Source: Blastococcus sp. URHD0036
GTDB taxonomy: Bacteria > Actinomycetota > Actinomycetes > Mycobacteriales > Geodermatophilaceae
DNA: 64,000 nucleotides
Assembly: GCF_000701365.1 (NCBI RefSeq)
Contig: NZ_JNIK01000021.1
Coordinates: 186,001 to 250,000, forward strand
Direction: 5' to 3'
Shown here: in pieces, positions 51,468-59,055 of the stretch
Position numbering within the stretch: position 1 is the first letter of the stretch
How the letters are laid out: each line of letters begins with the position of its first letter
Made by a program: the position numbers and the translations under genes
The notes under the pieces: model-generated
The model's input: the letters and a program-made list of their open reading frames with translations, nothing else
Databases searched by the model: none
What the model was told of the DNA's origin: nothing

Positions 51468-52646
51468 GTGGACGACCGCGCCGCAGCGCCCCGCCCCTCG
51501 GCCGGCACGCTGCGCCGGCTGGAGCGCGCGTCGGGCGCCATCGCCACCAAGGCCGTGTCGCGGATGGACGAGCAGCTCCCCTGGTTCCGCACCATGCCGG
51601 CCGACCAGCGCTCGTGGGTGATGCTCGTGGCCCAGGCCGGCATCGCGTCGCTGGTCGACTGGTGCCGCACGCCGGAGCGCGCCCCGCGGCTGACCGGCGA
51701 GGTGTTCGGCGCCGCCCCCCGGGAACTCGTGCGGGCGGTGCCGCTGAAGCAGACGGTGGACCTCGTCAAGGTCGTCGTCGAGGTGCTCGACGACCACGTG
51801 CAGGAGGTCGCCGAGCCCGGCGACGTCGACGCGCTGCGCACGGCGGTGCTCCTGTTCAGCCGCGAGGTCGCCTTCGCCACCGCGCACGTCTACGCCACGT
51901 TCGCCGAGGACCGCGGCGCCTGGGACGCCCGGCTGGAGGCCCTCGTGGTCGACGCCCTCGTCCGCGGCGAGCGGTCGGAGGAGCTGCCCGGCCGGGCCGC
52001 CGCCCTCGGCTGGACGACGACGACGCCGGTGACCGTGCTGGTCGGCGGCGCACCCTCCGACCGGGACGCGCACGCCTCGGCGCGGCGGGCCGGGCGGTCG
52101 ATGCGGGCCGAGGTGCTGGTCGGGGTGCACGCCGAGCAGCTGGTCGTCGTCCTCGGTGGCGTCGAGGACCTCACCGCGGTGGCCGCCCGGGTGGCCGAGG
52201 AGTTCGGGCCGGGGCCGGTGGTCGTCGGCCCGGTCGTGGAGGGGCTGGGCCGGGCGCCGGAGTCCGCCGCGGCGGCACTGGCCGGGCTGCGCGCGGCCCC
52301 GGCCTGGCCGGGGGCTCCCCGGCCGGTCGCCGCCGACGCGCTGCTGCCCGAGCGGGCCCTCGACGGCGACCCGCTCGCCCGGATGGCGCTCGAGGAGCGG
52401 ATCGCCCTCCCGCTGCAGGCCGCGGGCGGGGAGGTCCTGGAGACCGTCGGGGCGGTGCTCGCCAGCGGCGGCAACCTGGAGGCCAGCGCCCGGGCGCTGT
52501 TCGTGCACCCGAACACCGTCCGGTACCGGCTCAAGCGGGCCGCCGACCTCACCGGCTTCTGGGCGACCGACCCGCGCGGCGGCTGGACGCTCCAGGTGGC
52601 GCTGGCGCTCTCCCGGCTCGGTGGTGAGCGCTCGCTCTGGATGTGA
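51468..52646 (+). CDS. fasR: PucR-family transcriptional regulator of fatty-acid synthesis (FasR-like)
   Basis: 392 residues from GTG 51468. The N-terminal part has RAPRLTGEVFGAAPRELVRA and LKQTVDLVKVVVEVLDDHV, as in the FasR/Rv2242 group. The C-terminal HTH_30 domain is LEASARALFVHPNTVRYRLK, the PucR DNA-binding helix-turn-helix. In Streptomyces FasR activates the fabD operon and in mycobacteria Rv2242 sits in the same place. Position directly before fabD supports the same role. Acyl-CoA or a related lipid is the likely effector. Name assigned by synteny and similarity. Confidence 0.87.
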   Translation: MDDRAAAPRPSAGTLRRLERASGAIATKAVSRMDEQLPWFRTMPADQRSWVMLVAQAGIASLVDWCRTPERAPRLTGEVFGAAPRELVRAVPLKQTVDLVKVVVEVLDDHVQEVAEPGDVDALRTAVLLFSREVAFATAHVYATFAEDRGAWDARLEALVVDALVRGERSEELPGRAAALGWTTTTPVTVLVGGAPSDRDAHASARRAGRSMRAEVLVGVHAEQLVVVLGGVEDLTAVAARVAEEFGPGPVVVGPVVEGLGRAPESAAAALAGLRAAPAWPGAPRPVAADALLPERALDGDPLARMALEERIALPLQAAGGEVLETVGAVLASGGNLEASARALFVHPNTVRYRLKRAADLTGFWATDPRGGWTLQVALALSRLGGERSLWM

Positions 52647-52712
52647 GGCCGCAGTGTGGTCCCCACCACTGTCGAGCGCCACCCGGGGCCTGTCGGGAGC
52701 TGGAGTTGGAGG

Positions 52713-52727
52713 GTTCCTACAGAGAAC
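52713..52727 (+). promoter_or_regulatory. Inverted repeat GTTC-N7-GAAC upstream of fabD
   Basis: GTTC (52713-52716) and GAAC (52724-52727) lie 65 nt before the fabD start in the 145-nt gap after fasR. TTGGAG just upstream could be a -35 element. Another imperfect palindrome (TGGTCCCCACCA) lies about 55 nt further upstream. A candidate FasR operator; no consensus was available to test it. Confidence 0.25.
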
Positions 52728-52791
52728 AGCGGTGTGCTTTCGTGCCCCTCCGCACCGGCACCGAGGTCCCGCGGCTGGCACGGTGGACGAC

Positions 52792-53994
52792 GTGCTCGCC
52801 GTACTCGCCCCCGGACAGGGTGCCCAGAAGCCCGGGATGCTGACCGAGTGGCTGGAGCTCCCCGGCGCCGAGTCCTTCTTCCGGTGGGCCGGCGCCATCG
52901 CCGACGCCGACCTCCTCACCCTCGGCACGACCGGGGACGCCGAGGCGATCAAGGACACCGCGGTCACCCAGCCGCTGGTCGTGGCGATGAGCCTGTTCAT
53001 CGCCCGCGAGCTGGGCGGGCTGCCGGGCCCGGTGCAGCACACGCCGCAGGCCGGCCGGGACGTCGTCATCGCCGGGCACAGCGTCGGCGAGCTGACCGCG
53101 GCCGCGCTCGCCGGGGTGCTGAGCGTCGAGGCGGCGATCGCGCTCACCGCCGTCCGCGGTCGGGCGATGGCCGCCGCGTGCGCGCTGACCCCGACCGGCA
53201 TGTCCGCCGTCCTCGGCGGCGACCCCGACGAGCTGGCCGCGGCGCTGGAGCGGCACGGCCTGGTCGCGGCCAACATCAACGGCGGCGGGCAGACGGTCGT
53301 CGCCGGTCCGCTGGACGCGCTGGCCGCACTCAAGGACGACCCGCCGGGCAAGGCACGGGTGATGCCGCTGTCGGTCGCCGGCGCCTTCCACACCGACTTC
53401 ATGGCCCCGGCCCGAGAGCAGCTGGAGGGCCTGGTCGGCGGCCTGCGCCCCGCGGAGCCCAGCCGGCTGCTGCTGAGCAACGCCGACGGCGCGGCGGTGT
53501 CCACGGGGGCCGCGGCGCTCGCCCGGCTGGTCAGCCAGATCACCAGCCCGGTGCGCTTCGACGCGTGCCTGGCGACCATGCGCGACCTCGGGGTGACCGC
53601 CGCGATCGAGCTGCCGCCCGCCGGCGCCCTGTCGGGCCTCGCGAAGCGGGAGTGGAAGGGCACCGGCATCGAGGTGCTGGCGGTCAGCGGCCCCGGCGAC
53701 CTCGACCGCGCGCGCCAGCTGATCGAGGCCGAGCGCGGCCGCGCCGAGGCCCAGTACTCACCCGACTGGCGGGTCGTCGTCGCCCCCGCCCGCGGCACCG
53801 TCGCGCCGGCCGAGCTCGCCGAGGGCACGCACGTGCCGGCCGGCGCACCGCTGGGGTGCATCCGCAGCCGCCGCGAGGAGGTGGGGGTGTCCGCGGCCTA
53901 CGCCGGTGTCCTCGCCGAGTGGCTGGTGCAGGACGGCGACCTCGTCGACGCCGGTGACCCGATCGCCCGTCTCTACCCGGAGGTCTCCGTATGA
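52792..53994 (+). CDS. fabD: Malonyl-CoA:ACP transacylase with C-terminal lipoyl/biotinyl-like domain
   Basis: 400 residues from GTG 52792, aligning its VLAVLAPGQGAQ with the usual FabD start (GTG 52783 is three codons upstream). FabD core 1-305: GQGAQ (9-12), nucleophile Ser97 in GHSVGE, and His200 in GAFHTDF. It moves malonyl groups from CoA to ACP. Unlike a normal FabD (about 300-316 residues) it carries about 75 extra residues (324-400) that look like a barrel-sandwich lipoyl/biotinyl domain: VVVAPARGTVAP, GTHVPAGAPLGCI, AGVLAEWLVQDGDLVDAGDP. The modifiable Lys is not there (SRREEVGV). Overlaps fabH by 4 nt. Confidence 0.93.
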   Translation: MLAVLAPGQGAQKPGMLTEWLELPGAESFFRWAGAIADADLLTLGTTGDAEAIKDTAVTQPLVVAMSLFIARELGGLPGPVQHTPQAGRDVVIAGHSVGELTAAALAGVLSVEAAIALTAVRGRAMAAACALTPTGMSAVLGGDPDELAAALERHGLVAANINGGGQTVVAGPLDALAALKDDPPGKARVMPLSVAGAFHTDFMAPAREQLEGLVGGLRPAEPSRLLLSNADGAAVSTGAAALARLVSQITSPVRFDACLATMRDLGVTAAIELPPAGALSGLAKREWKGTGIEVLAVSGPGDLDRARQLIEAERGRAEAQYSPDWRVVVAPARGTVAPAELAEGTHVPAGAPLGCIRSRREEVGVSAAYAGVLAEWLVQDGDLVDAGDPIARLYPEVSV

Positions 53995-54962
53995 CTCCCA
54001 TCCAGCTGAAGACGGGTGCGCCGGGCGCGCGCATCCTCGGGTTCGGGTCCTACCGGCCGCGCCGGCGGGTCACCAACGCCGAGCTGTCGGAGGTGATGGA
54101 GACCAACGACGAGTGGATCCAGAGCCGCGTCGGCATCGCCGAGCGCCGCTGGGCGTCGGAGGACGAGACGCTGGTCGAGATGGCGGTGGCCGCCGGCGGC
54201 AAGGCCCTGGCGGCGAGCGGCCTCGCGCCCGACGAGGTCGACCTGGTCGTGCTCGCCACCGCGAGCCTGCAGTACCCCATCCCCGGCATCGGCCCGCAGG
54301 TCGCCCACCGGTTGGGCATCCCCCGGCCGGGCGCCTTCGACCTCAACGCGGGCTGCGCCGGGTTCTGCTACTCGCTGGAGATGGCGAGCAACGCCGTGCG
54401 CTCCGGCTCCGCGCGCAACGTGCTGGTCGTCGGCGCCGAGCGCCTGACCGACGTCACCGACCAGTCCGACCGGGCGACCGCGGTGATCTTCGCCGACGGC
54501 GCCGGCGCGGTCGTGGTCGGCGCTGCCGACGAGCCGGGCATCGGACCGGTCGTCTGGGGCAGCGACGGCGACCAGCACTCCGCGATCGAGATGGTCGCCG
54601 GCAACGACGGCAAGATGATCATGGCCGGTCAGACGGTCTACCGGTGGGCGACGACGAAGCTCACCGCGACGCTCGAGCAGGCCATGGCGGCCGCCGGCGT
54701 CGGCCCCGACGACATCGACGTCTTCGCCCCCCACCAGGCGAACCTGCGGATCATCGAGTCGATGCACAAGAAGGTCGGCTTCCCCGAGCGCACCGTCGTC
54801 GCCCGCGACATCGTCACCACCGGCAACACGTCGGCCGCCTCGATCCCGCTGGCGTTGTCGGCGCTGCTGGAGTCCGGCGAGGCCAAGAGCGGTGACCTGG
54901 CGCTGGTGCTCGGCTACGGCGCGGGGCTCACCTTCGCCGGCCAGGTGCTGCGGCTCCCCTGA
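53991..54962 (+). CDS. fabH: Beta-ketoacyl-ACP synthase III
   Basis: 323 residues from ATG 53991 (ATGA overlap with fabD). Catalytic triad: Cys122 in NAGCAGF, His248 in APHQANLRI and Asn279 in TTGNTSAAS. It joins acetyl- or branched acyl-CoA with malonyl-ACP to start fatty-acid synthesis. Its presence between fabD and acpP matches Streptomyces, whereas mycobacteria keep fabH elsewhere and have kasA/kasB here. That points to a type II-only fatty-acid system. Confidence 0.96.
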   Translation: MTPIQLKTGAPGARILGFGSYRPRRRVTNAELSEVMETNDEWIQSRVGIAERRWASEDETLVEMAVAAGGKALAASGLAPDEVDLVVLATASLQYPIPGIGPQVAHRLGIPRPGAFDLNAGCAGFCYSLEMASNAVRSGSARNVLVVGAERLTDVTDQSDRATAVIFADGAGAVVVGAADEPGIGPVVWGSDGDQHSAIEMVAGNDGKMIMAGQTVYRWATTKLTATLEQAMAAAGVGPDDIDVFAPHQANLRIIESMHKKVGFPERTVVARDIVTTGNTSAASIPLALSALLESGEAKSGDLALVLGYGAGLTFAGQVLRLP

Positions 54963-54979
54963 ACGACGCCCCACAGACC

Positions 54980-55005
54980 CGGCTCCGGGAACCGACCCGG
55001 AGCCG
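54980..55005 (+). terminator. Hairpin between fabH and acpP
   Basis: CGGCTCCGGG (54980-54989) and CCCGGAGCCG (54996-55005) form a perfect 10-bp stem with a 6-nt loop, 28 nt before acpP. Possibly an attenuator or an mRNA 5' stabiliser for the abundant ACP message. Confidence 0.45.
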
Positions 55006-55033
55006 CCGCACGAACGAGAGAGAGGACCTCAGC

Positions 55034-55273
55034 GTGAGCGAGGACATCCAGGCTGGTCTTGCCGAGATCCTGGAGGAGGTCGCCGGGGTCGCCCCCGCCG
55101 ACGCCACCCCCGAGAAGTCGTTCACCGAGGACCTCGACGTCGACTCGCTGTCGATGGTCGAGATCGCCACGGAGGTCGAGAACAAGTTCGGCGTCGCGAT
55201 CCCGGACGACGAGCTCGCCAACATCAAGACCGTCGGCGACGCCATCACCTACATCACCGCCAACCGCGGCTGA
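55034..55273 (+). CDS. acpP: Acyl carrier protein
   Basis: 79 residues from GTG 55034 with GAGAGAGGA upstream. The 4'-phosphopantetheine site is Ser38 in DLDVDSLSMVEI. Acidic, four-helix fold; ends DAITYITANRG. Carries growing acyl chains for FabH, FabF and the reductases encoded elsewhere. Confidence 0.96.
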   Translation: MSEDIQAGLAEILEEVAGVAPADATPEKSFTEDLDVDSLSMVEIATEVENKFGVAIPDDELANIKTVGDAITYITANRG

Positions 55274-55322
55274 GCCGGTTCCCCGGCCGCCCGGTCCCGC
55301 ACGCCTCCAGGAAGGACCCGTC

Positions 55323-56561
55323 ATGAGCACGAACGACGACGTCGTCGTCACCGGCCTCGGCGCCACCACGCCGCTCGGTGGCGACGTGCCCAGCACCTGG
55401 GAGGCACTGCTGGCCGGGCGGTCGGGGGTCCGCCGCATCACCGACGACTGGATCACCGAGTTCCCGGCCCAGCTCGTCGCCACGCTGGCCGAGGACCCGG
55501 CCGAGAAGATCGACCGGGTCCGCGCCCGCCGGCTCGACCGCAGCCAGCAGGTCGCGGTCGTCGCCGCCGAGGAGGCCTGGCGCACCTCCGGGGCGGCCGA
55601 CTCCGGCGTCGACCCCGAGCGGATCGCCGTCGTGTTCGGCACCGGCATCGGCGGTGCGCTGACGCTGCTCGGCCAGGACGACGTCCTGGAGCAGAAGGGC
55701 CCCAAGCGGGTCTCCCCCTTCACCATCCCGATGCTCATGCCCAACGGCCCGGCCGCGGCCGTCGGTCTCGCGATCGGCGCCAAGGCCGGCGTGCACGCCC
55801 CGGTGAGCGCCTGCGCCTCGGGCGCCGAGGCCATCCGCTGGGGTCTGGACCTCATCCGGTTCAACCGGGCCGACATCGTGCTGGTCGGCGGCGCCGAGGC
55901 CTGCGTGCACCCGCTGCCCATGGCCGGGTTCGCCGCCATGCGGGCCATGTCGACCCGCAACGACGAGCCCGAGCGCGCGTCGCGGCCGTTCGACAAGGGC
56001 CGGGACGGTTTCGTGCTCGCCGAGGGCGCTGCGGCTCTGGTGCTCGAGCGTGGCGACGCCGCCCGCGCCCGGGGCGCCACGATCCACGCCCGGCTGGCCG
56101 GCGCCGGTGCCACCGCCGACGGCTACGACCTCGTCGCCCCCCACCCGGAGGGCGAGGGTGCCGGGCGGGCCATCACCGCGGCCCTCCGTGACGCGGGCAT
56201 CTCCGCCACCGACGTCGGCCACGTGAACGCCCACGCCACCTCCACGCCGGTCGGCGACACCGCCGAGGCCGCGGCCATCCGCAGCTCCATCGGCGAGCAC
56301 GTGCTGGTGACCGCCACCAAGAGCCTGACCGGCCACCTGCTGGGTGCCGCCGGCGCCCTGGAGTCGGTGTTCACGATCCTCGCCCTGCGCGACCAGATCG
56401 TGCCCGCCACCGCCAACCTCGACGACCCGGACGACGACGCGGCCGTCCAGGCCCTCGACATCGTCCGCCGCGAACCGCGGAAGGCGCAGCTCACCGCCGC
56501 GGTCAACGACTCCTTCGGCTTCGGCGGCCACAACATCGCCCTGGTCTTCACCACTGCCTGA
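55323..56561 (+). CDS. fabF: Beta-ketoacyl-ACP synthase II
   Basis: 412 residues from ATG 55323 with GGAAGGA upstream. Active-site Cys164 in VSACASGAEA, His in NAHATSTPVGD and the Lys/His pair in TKSLTGHLLGAAGA are the KAS II residues. FGFGGHNIALVF is the C-terminal signature. Elongates acyl-ACP with malonyl-ACP. It follows acpP by about 50 nt. Confidence 0.96.
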   Translation: MSTNDDVVVTGLGATTPLGGDVPSTWEALLAGRSGVRRITDDWITEFPAQLVATLAEDPAEKIDRVRARRLDRSQQVAVVAAEEAWRTSGAADSGVDPERIAVVFGTGIGGALTLLGQDDVLEQKGPKRVSPFTIPMLMPNGPAAAVGLAIGAKAGVHAPVSACASGAEAIRWGLDLIRFNRADIVLVGGAEACVHPLPMAGFAAMRAMSTRNDEPERASRPFDKGRDGFVLAEGAAALVLERGDAARARGATIHARLAGAGATADGYDLVAPHPEGEGAGRAITAALRDAGISATDVGHVNAHATSTPVGDTAEAAAIRSSIGEHVLVTATKSLTGHLLGAAGALESVFTILALRDQIVPATANLDDPDDDAAVQALDIVRREPRKAQLTAAVNDSFGFGGHNIALVFTTA

Positions 56562-56577
56562 CGTCCCTGGGGGACCC

Positions 56578-57990
56578 GTGACGACGCTCTCCGCCGCACC
56601 GACCCTGCCCGCCCCCGACCCGCGCGACCCGGAGGACCGGCTGGCGCGGTTCTTCGACCCGGGGTCCCTCCGACCGCTGGCCGCCCGCGACACCTCCGGG
56701 GTGATGGCGGCCCGCGGCACCGTGGAGGGCTCCCCCGCCATCGCGTTCTGCACCGACGCCACCGTCATGGGCGGCGCGATGGGCCTGGACGGCTGCCGGC
56801 ACGTGGTGGACGCGATCGACACGGCCCTCCGGGAGCGGGTGCCCGTGGTCGGGATCTGGCACTCCGGCGGCGCGCGGCTGGCCGAGGGCGTCACCGCGCT
56901 GCACGCCGTCGGCGAGGTCTTCGCCGCGATGGTCCGCGCGTCGGGGCGGATCCCGCAGATCTCGGTGGTGCTCGGCCCCGCGGCCGGCGGCGCCGCGTAC
57001 GGGCCGGCGCTGACCGACATCGTGATCATGGGGCCGGCCGGCCGGGTGTTCGTCACCGGTCCGGACGTCGTCCGCTCGGTCACCGGTGAGGACGTCGACC
57101 AGGAGAAGCTGGGCGGCCCCGACACCCACGGCCGGCGCAGCGGCGTCGTGCACGTGGTCACCGACACCGAGCCGGCGGCCCTGGCCACCGCGCGCCGGGC
57201 GGTCGACCTGTTCGCCGCGCAGGGCACCTTCGCCGGGGTGGAGGGCGAGACCGACGAGGACCTCGGCGCCCTCCTGCCCGAGCAGCGTCAGCGGGCCTAC
57301 GACGTGAAGCCGCTGATCGGGGCGGTGCTCGACGAGCCCGGCCTGGAGCTGCACCCGCGGTGGGCACCGAACGTGGTCACCGTCCTCGGCCGGCTCGCCG
57401 GGCGGACCGTCGGCGTCATCGCCAACAACCCGCTGCGCCTCGGCGGCTGCCTGGACTCCGCCTCGGCGGAGAAGGCGGCCCGGTTCGTGCGGATGTGCGA
57501 CGCCTTCGGGGTGCCGCTGGTGGTGCTGGTCGACGTGCCCGGCTACCTGCCCGGCGTCGGCCAGGAGTGGGACGGCGTGGTGCGCCGCGGCGCGAAGCTG
57601 CTGCACGCCTTCGCCGAGGCGGTGGTGCCGCGGGTGACGCTGGTGACCCGGAAGTCCTACGGCGGCGCCTACATCGCGATGAACTCCCGCTCGCTGGGCG
57701 CCACCGCCGTCTTCGCCTGGCCCGGGGCGGAGGTCGCCGTCATGGGTGCCAAGGCCGCGGTCGGGATCCTGCACCGCAAGAAGCTGGCGGCCGTCCCGCC
57801 GGCCGAGCGCGACGCCCTGCACGCCGAGCTGGCCGCCGAGCACGAGCGGATCGCCGGCGGCGTGGACCGGGCCATCGAGATCGGCGTGGTGGACGAGGTC
57901 GTGGAGCCCGCGCAGACCCGGCGGCGGCTGATCGGCGCGCTCGCCGATGCCCGGCCCGGCCGTGGGGCGCACGGCAACATCCCGCTGTAA
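56578..57990 (+). CDS. accD6: Acyl-CoA carboxylase carboxyltransferase (AccD6-like)
   Basis: 470 residues from GTG 56578 with GGGGGA upstream. Biotin-dependent carboxyltransferase, N and C halves of the crotonase-fold family: MGGAMGLDGCRHVVDAID, HSGGARLAEGV and GPAAGGAAYGPALTD, then the C-half with DVPGYLPGVGQEWDGVV and KSYGGAYIAMNSRSLGA. The synteny with mycobacterial accD6 (end of the fabD-acpM-kasA-kasB-accD6 operon) supports a role in making malonyl-CoA for this pathway. Its biotinylated alpha partner (AccA) is elsewhere. Confidence 0.93.
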   Translation: MTTLSAAPTLPAPDPRDPEDRLARFFDPGSLRPLAARDTSGVMAARGTVEGSPAIAFCTDATVMGGAMGLDGCRHVVDAIDTALRERVPVVGIWHSGGARLAEGVTALHAVGEVFAAMVRASGRIPQISVVLGPAAGGAAYGPALTDIVIMGPAGRVFVTGPDVVRSVTGEDVDQEKLGGPDTHGRRSGVVHVVTDTEPAALATARRAVDLFAAQGTFAGVEGETDEDLGALLPEQRQRAYDVKPLIGAVLDEPGLELHPRWAPNVVTVLGRLAGRTVGVIANNPLRLGGCLDSASAEKAARFVRMCDAFGVPLVVLVDVPGYLPGVGQEWDGVVRRGAKLLHAFAEAVVPRVTLVTRKSYGGAYIAMNSRSLGATAVFAWPGAEVAVMGAKAAVGILHRKKLAAVPPAERDALHAELAAEHERIAGGVDRAIEIGVVDEVVEPAQTRRRLIGALADARPGRGAHGNIPL

Positions 57991-58009
57991 CCCCGGACGC
58001 CCGCGCCAC

Positions 58010-58026
58010 GATCAGGTCACCTGATC
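58010..58026. promoter_or_regulatory. 17-bp palindrome GATCAGGT-C-ACCTGATC downstream of accD6
   Basis: Perfect 8-bp arms around one base, 20 nt after the accD6 stop and immediately before the larger hairpin at 58030. Either the foot of the terminator or a protein-binding site; function unknown. Confidence 0.35.
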
Positions 58027-58029
58027 ATC

Positions 58030-58069
58030 GCGCGTCCTCCCTCACGGCAGACGGTGAGGGAGGACGCGC
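58030..58069 (+). terminator. 16-bp hairpin ending the fatty-acid operon
   Basis: GCGCGTCCTCCCTCAC (58030-58045) and GTGAGGGAGGACGCGC (58054-58069) pair perfectly around an 8-nt loop, 40 nt after the accD6 stop. A second copy of the 3' arm core, GTGAGGGAGGA, follows at 58074-58084 and could compete for the 5' arm. Confidence 0.7.
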
Positions 58070-58118
58070 TGTGGTGAGGGAGGAGGTCGGGGCGCGGCGA
58101 ACGGCCCCGGACGAACGA

Positions 58119-58161
58119 AGATCGCCCGGGCGCCGCTTCCCCGACGGCGCCCGGACGATCT
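58119..58161. terminator. 17-bp hairpin downstream of the DUF3145 gene
   Basis: Arms 58119-58135 and 58145-58161 pair over 17 bp with one mismatch and a 9-nt loop. It lies 73 nt past the DUF3145 stop on the minus strand and also downstream of accD6, so it may back up the bidirectional stop. Confidence 0.55.
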
Positions 58162-58233
58162 GTTCTGAGCCTACGACTGCGGGCCGGGACCCTCAGCCCG
58201 TCGTGACCGGATCGGGACCCGGCCGGCGACCGG

Positions 58234-58734
58234 TCACACGACCTGGTGCAGCCAGGTGATGGGGCTGCCGTCGCCGGCGTGGCGGTACACCTCGAGGTCG
58301 GCGTCCCAGGCCGCCCCCAGGAGCTGGTCGACGCCGTGCCGGAAGGCCTCGGACGAGGTGGCGGTCGCCGCGAGGTGCCGCAGCTGCTGCTCGGTGACGA
58401 TGAGGTCCCCGTTGGCGCTGGTGGGCGCGCGGAAGACACCGTGCCCGGGAACGTAGGACATCCGCTCGCCGTCGTTGCCGTGGCTGGCCTCTTCAGTCAC
58501 CTCGAAGCGCAGCATCGGCCACGCGCGCAGCGCGGCGACCAGCTTGGCCCCCGTGCCCGGAGAACCGGACCAGGCGACCTCGGCACGGTAGGAACCGTGC
58601 GCCGCGGGCTGGTCGGCCCACGACAAGGAGACCGGCGCGCCGACGACGCGCTCGAGCGCCCATTCGACGTGCTGGCAGAGCGCCTTCGGGCACGCGTGCA
58701 CGAAGACGACACCCTGGGTAGACCGTCGCTGCAC
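58234..58734 (-). CDS. DUF3145 domain protein
   Basis: 166 residues from GTG 58734 with GGAGGTG upstream. The family pattern is present: GVVFVHACPKALCQHVEWAL, SLSWADQPAAHGSYRAE, MLRFEVTEEAS and SEAFRHGVDQLLGAAWDADLE. DUF3145 proteins are actinobacterial, of unknown function, and typically lie just after the fab operon, as here in the opposite direction. The N-terminal Cys pair (HACPKALC) is conserved-looking. Confidence 0.9.
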   Translation of the reverse strand: MQRRSTQGVVFVHACPKALCQHVEWALERVVGAPVSLSWADQPAAHGSYRAEVAWSGSPGTGAKLVAALRAWPMLRFEVTEEASHGNDGERMSYVPGHGVFRAPTSANGDLIVTEQQLRHLAATATSSEAFRHGVDQLLGAAWDADLEVYRHAGDGSPITWLHQVV

Positions 58735-58883
58735 GAGGCACCTCCATCGACTCGATCTGTCTCGTCTTCCCCAACGGACTGATCAATTCGGTGACGCGCT
58801 GTGTTCGCGAGCGGAGACTCAGGGCTCTGGCAACCAGTGTGCCCGATGGTCCCGGGGTCGCGCCAGTGGGGGCGGGGCGGATG

Positions 58884-58897
58884 AGTCACATGTGACT
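58884..58897. promoter_or_regulatory. Perfect 14-bp palindrome AGTCACATGTGACT
   Basis: A self-complementary site about 150 nt upstream of the DUF3145 start, in unusually AT-rich sequence for this genome. Likely a dimeric regulator site; a partial repeat GTGAC follows 7 nt downstream. Regulator not identified. Confidence 0.35.
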
Positions 58898-58994
58898 GTT
58901 CGTGACCGGTGCGCGCACTCGTCGCAGGTCAGAGGCCTTAGCACGGGTCGGCGGTGTCGTCCACCGGTCTGGCGCTGCGGGTACGACGACCACC

Positions 58995-59040
58995 GTGCCA
59001 TCGGTACGGCGTGTTCCCGGAACGACACGCCGTGTGGCAC
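58995..59040 (-). terminator. Two-part hairpin after the diguanylate cyclase gene
   Basis: GTGCCA (58995-59000) pairs with TGGCAC (59035-59040) and ACGGCGTGT (59006-59014) with ACACGCCGT (59025-59033), separated by small bulges. It starts 16 nt past the GGDEF stop on the minus strand. Confidence 0.5.
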
Positions 59041-59055
59041 ACTCCGGAAGCGATG

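Larger units (their letters stand above)
58735..59055. other. Intergenic region between DUF3145 gene and the diguanylate cyclase
   Basis: About 320 nt with the DUF3145 promoter region, a perfect 14-bp palindrome at 58884-58897 and a hairpin at 58995-59040. No gene or structured RNA was recognised; short frames here are chance. Confidence 0.4.
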
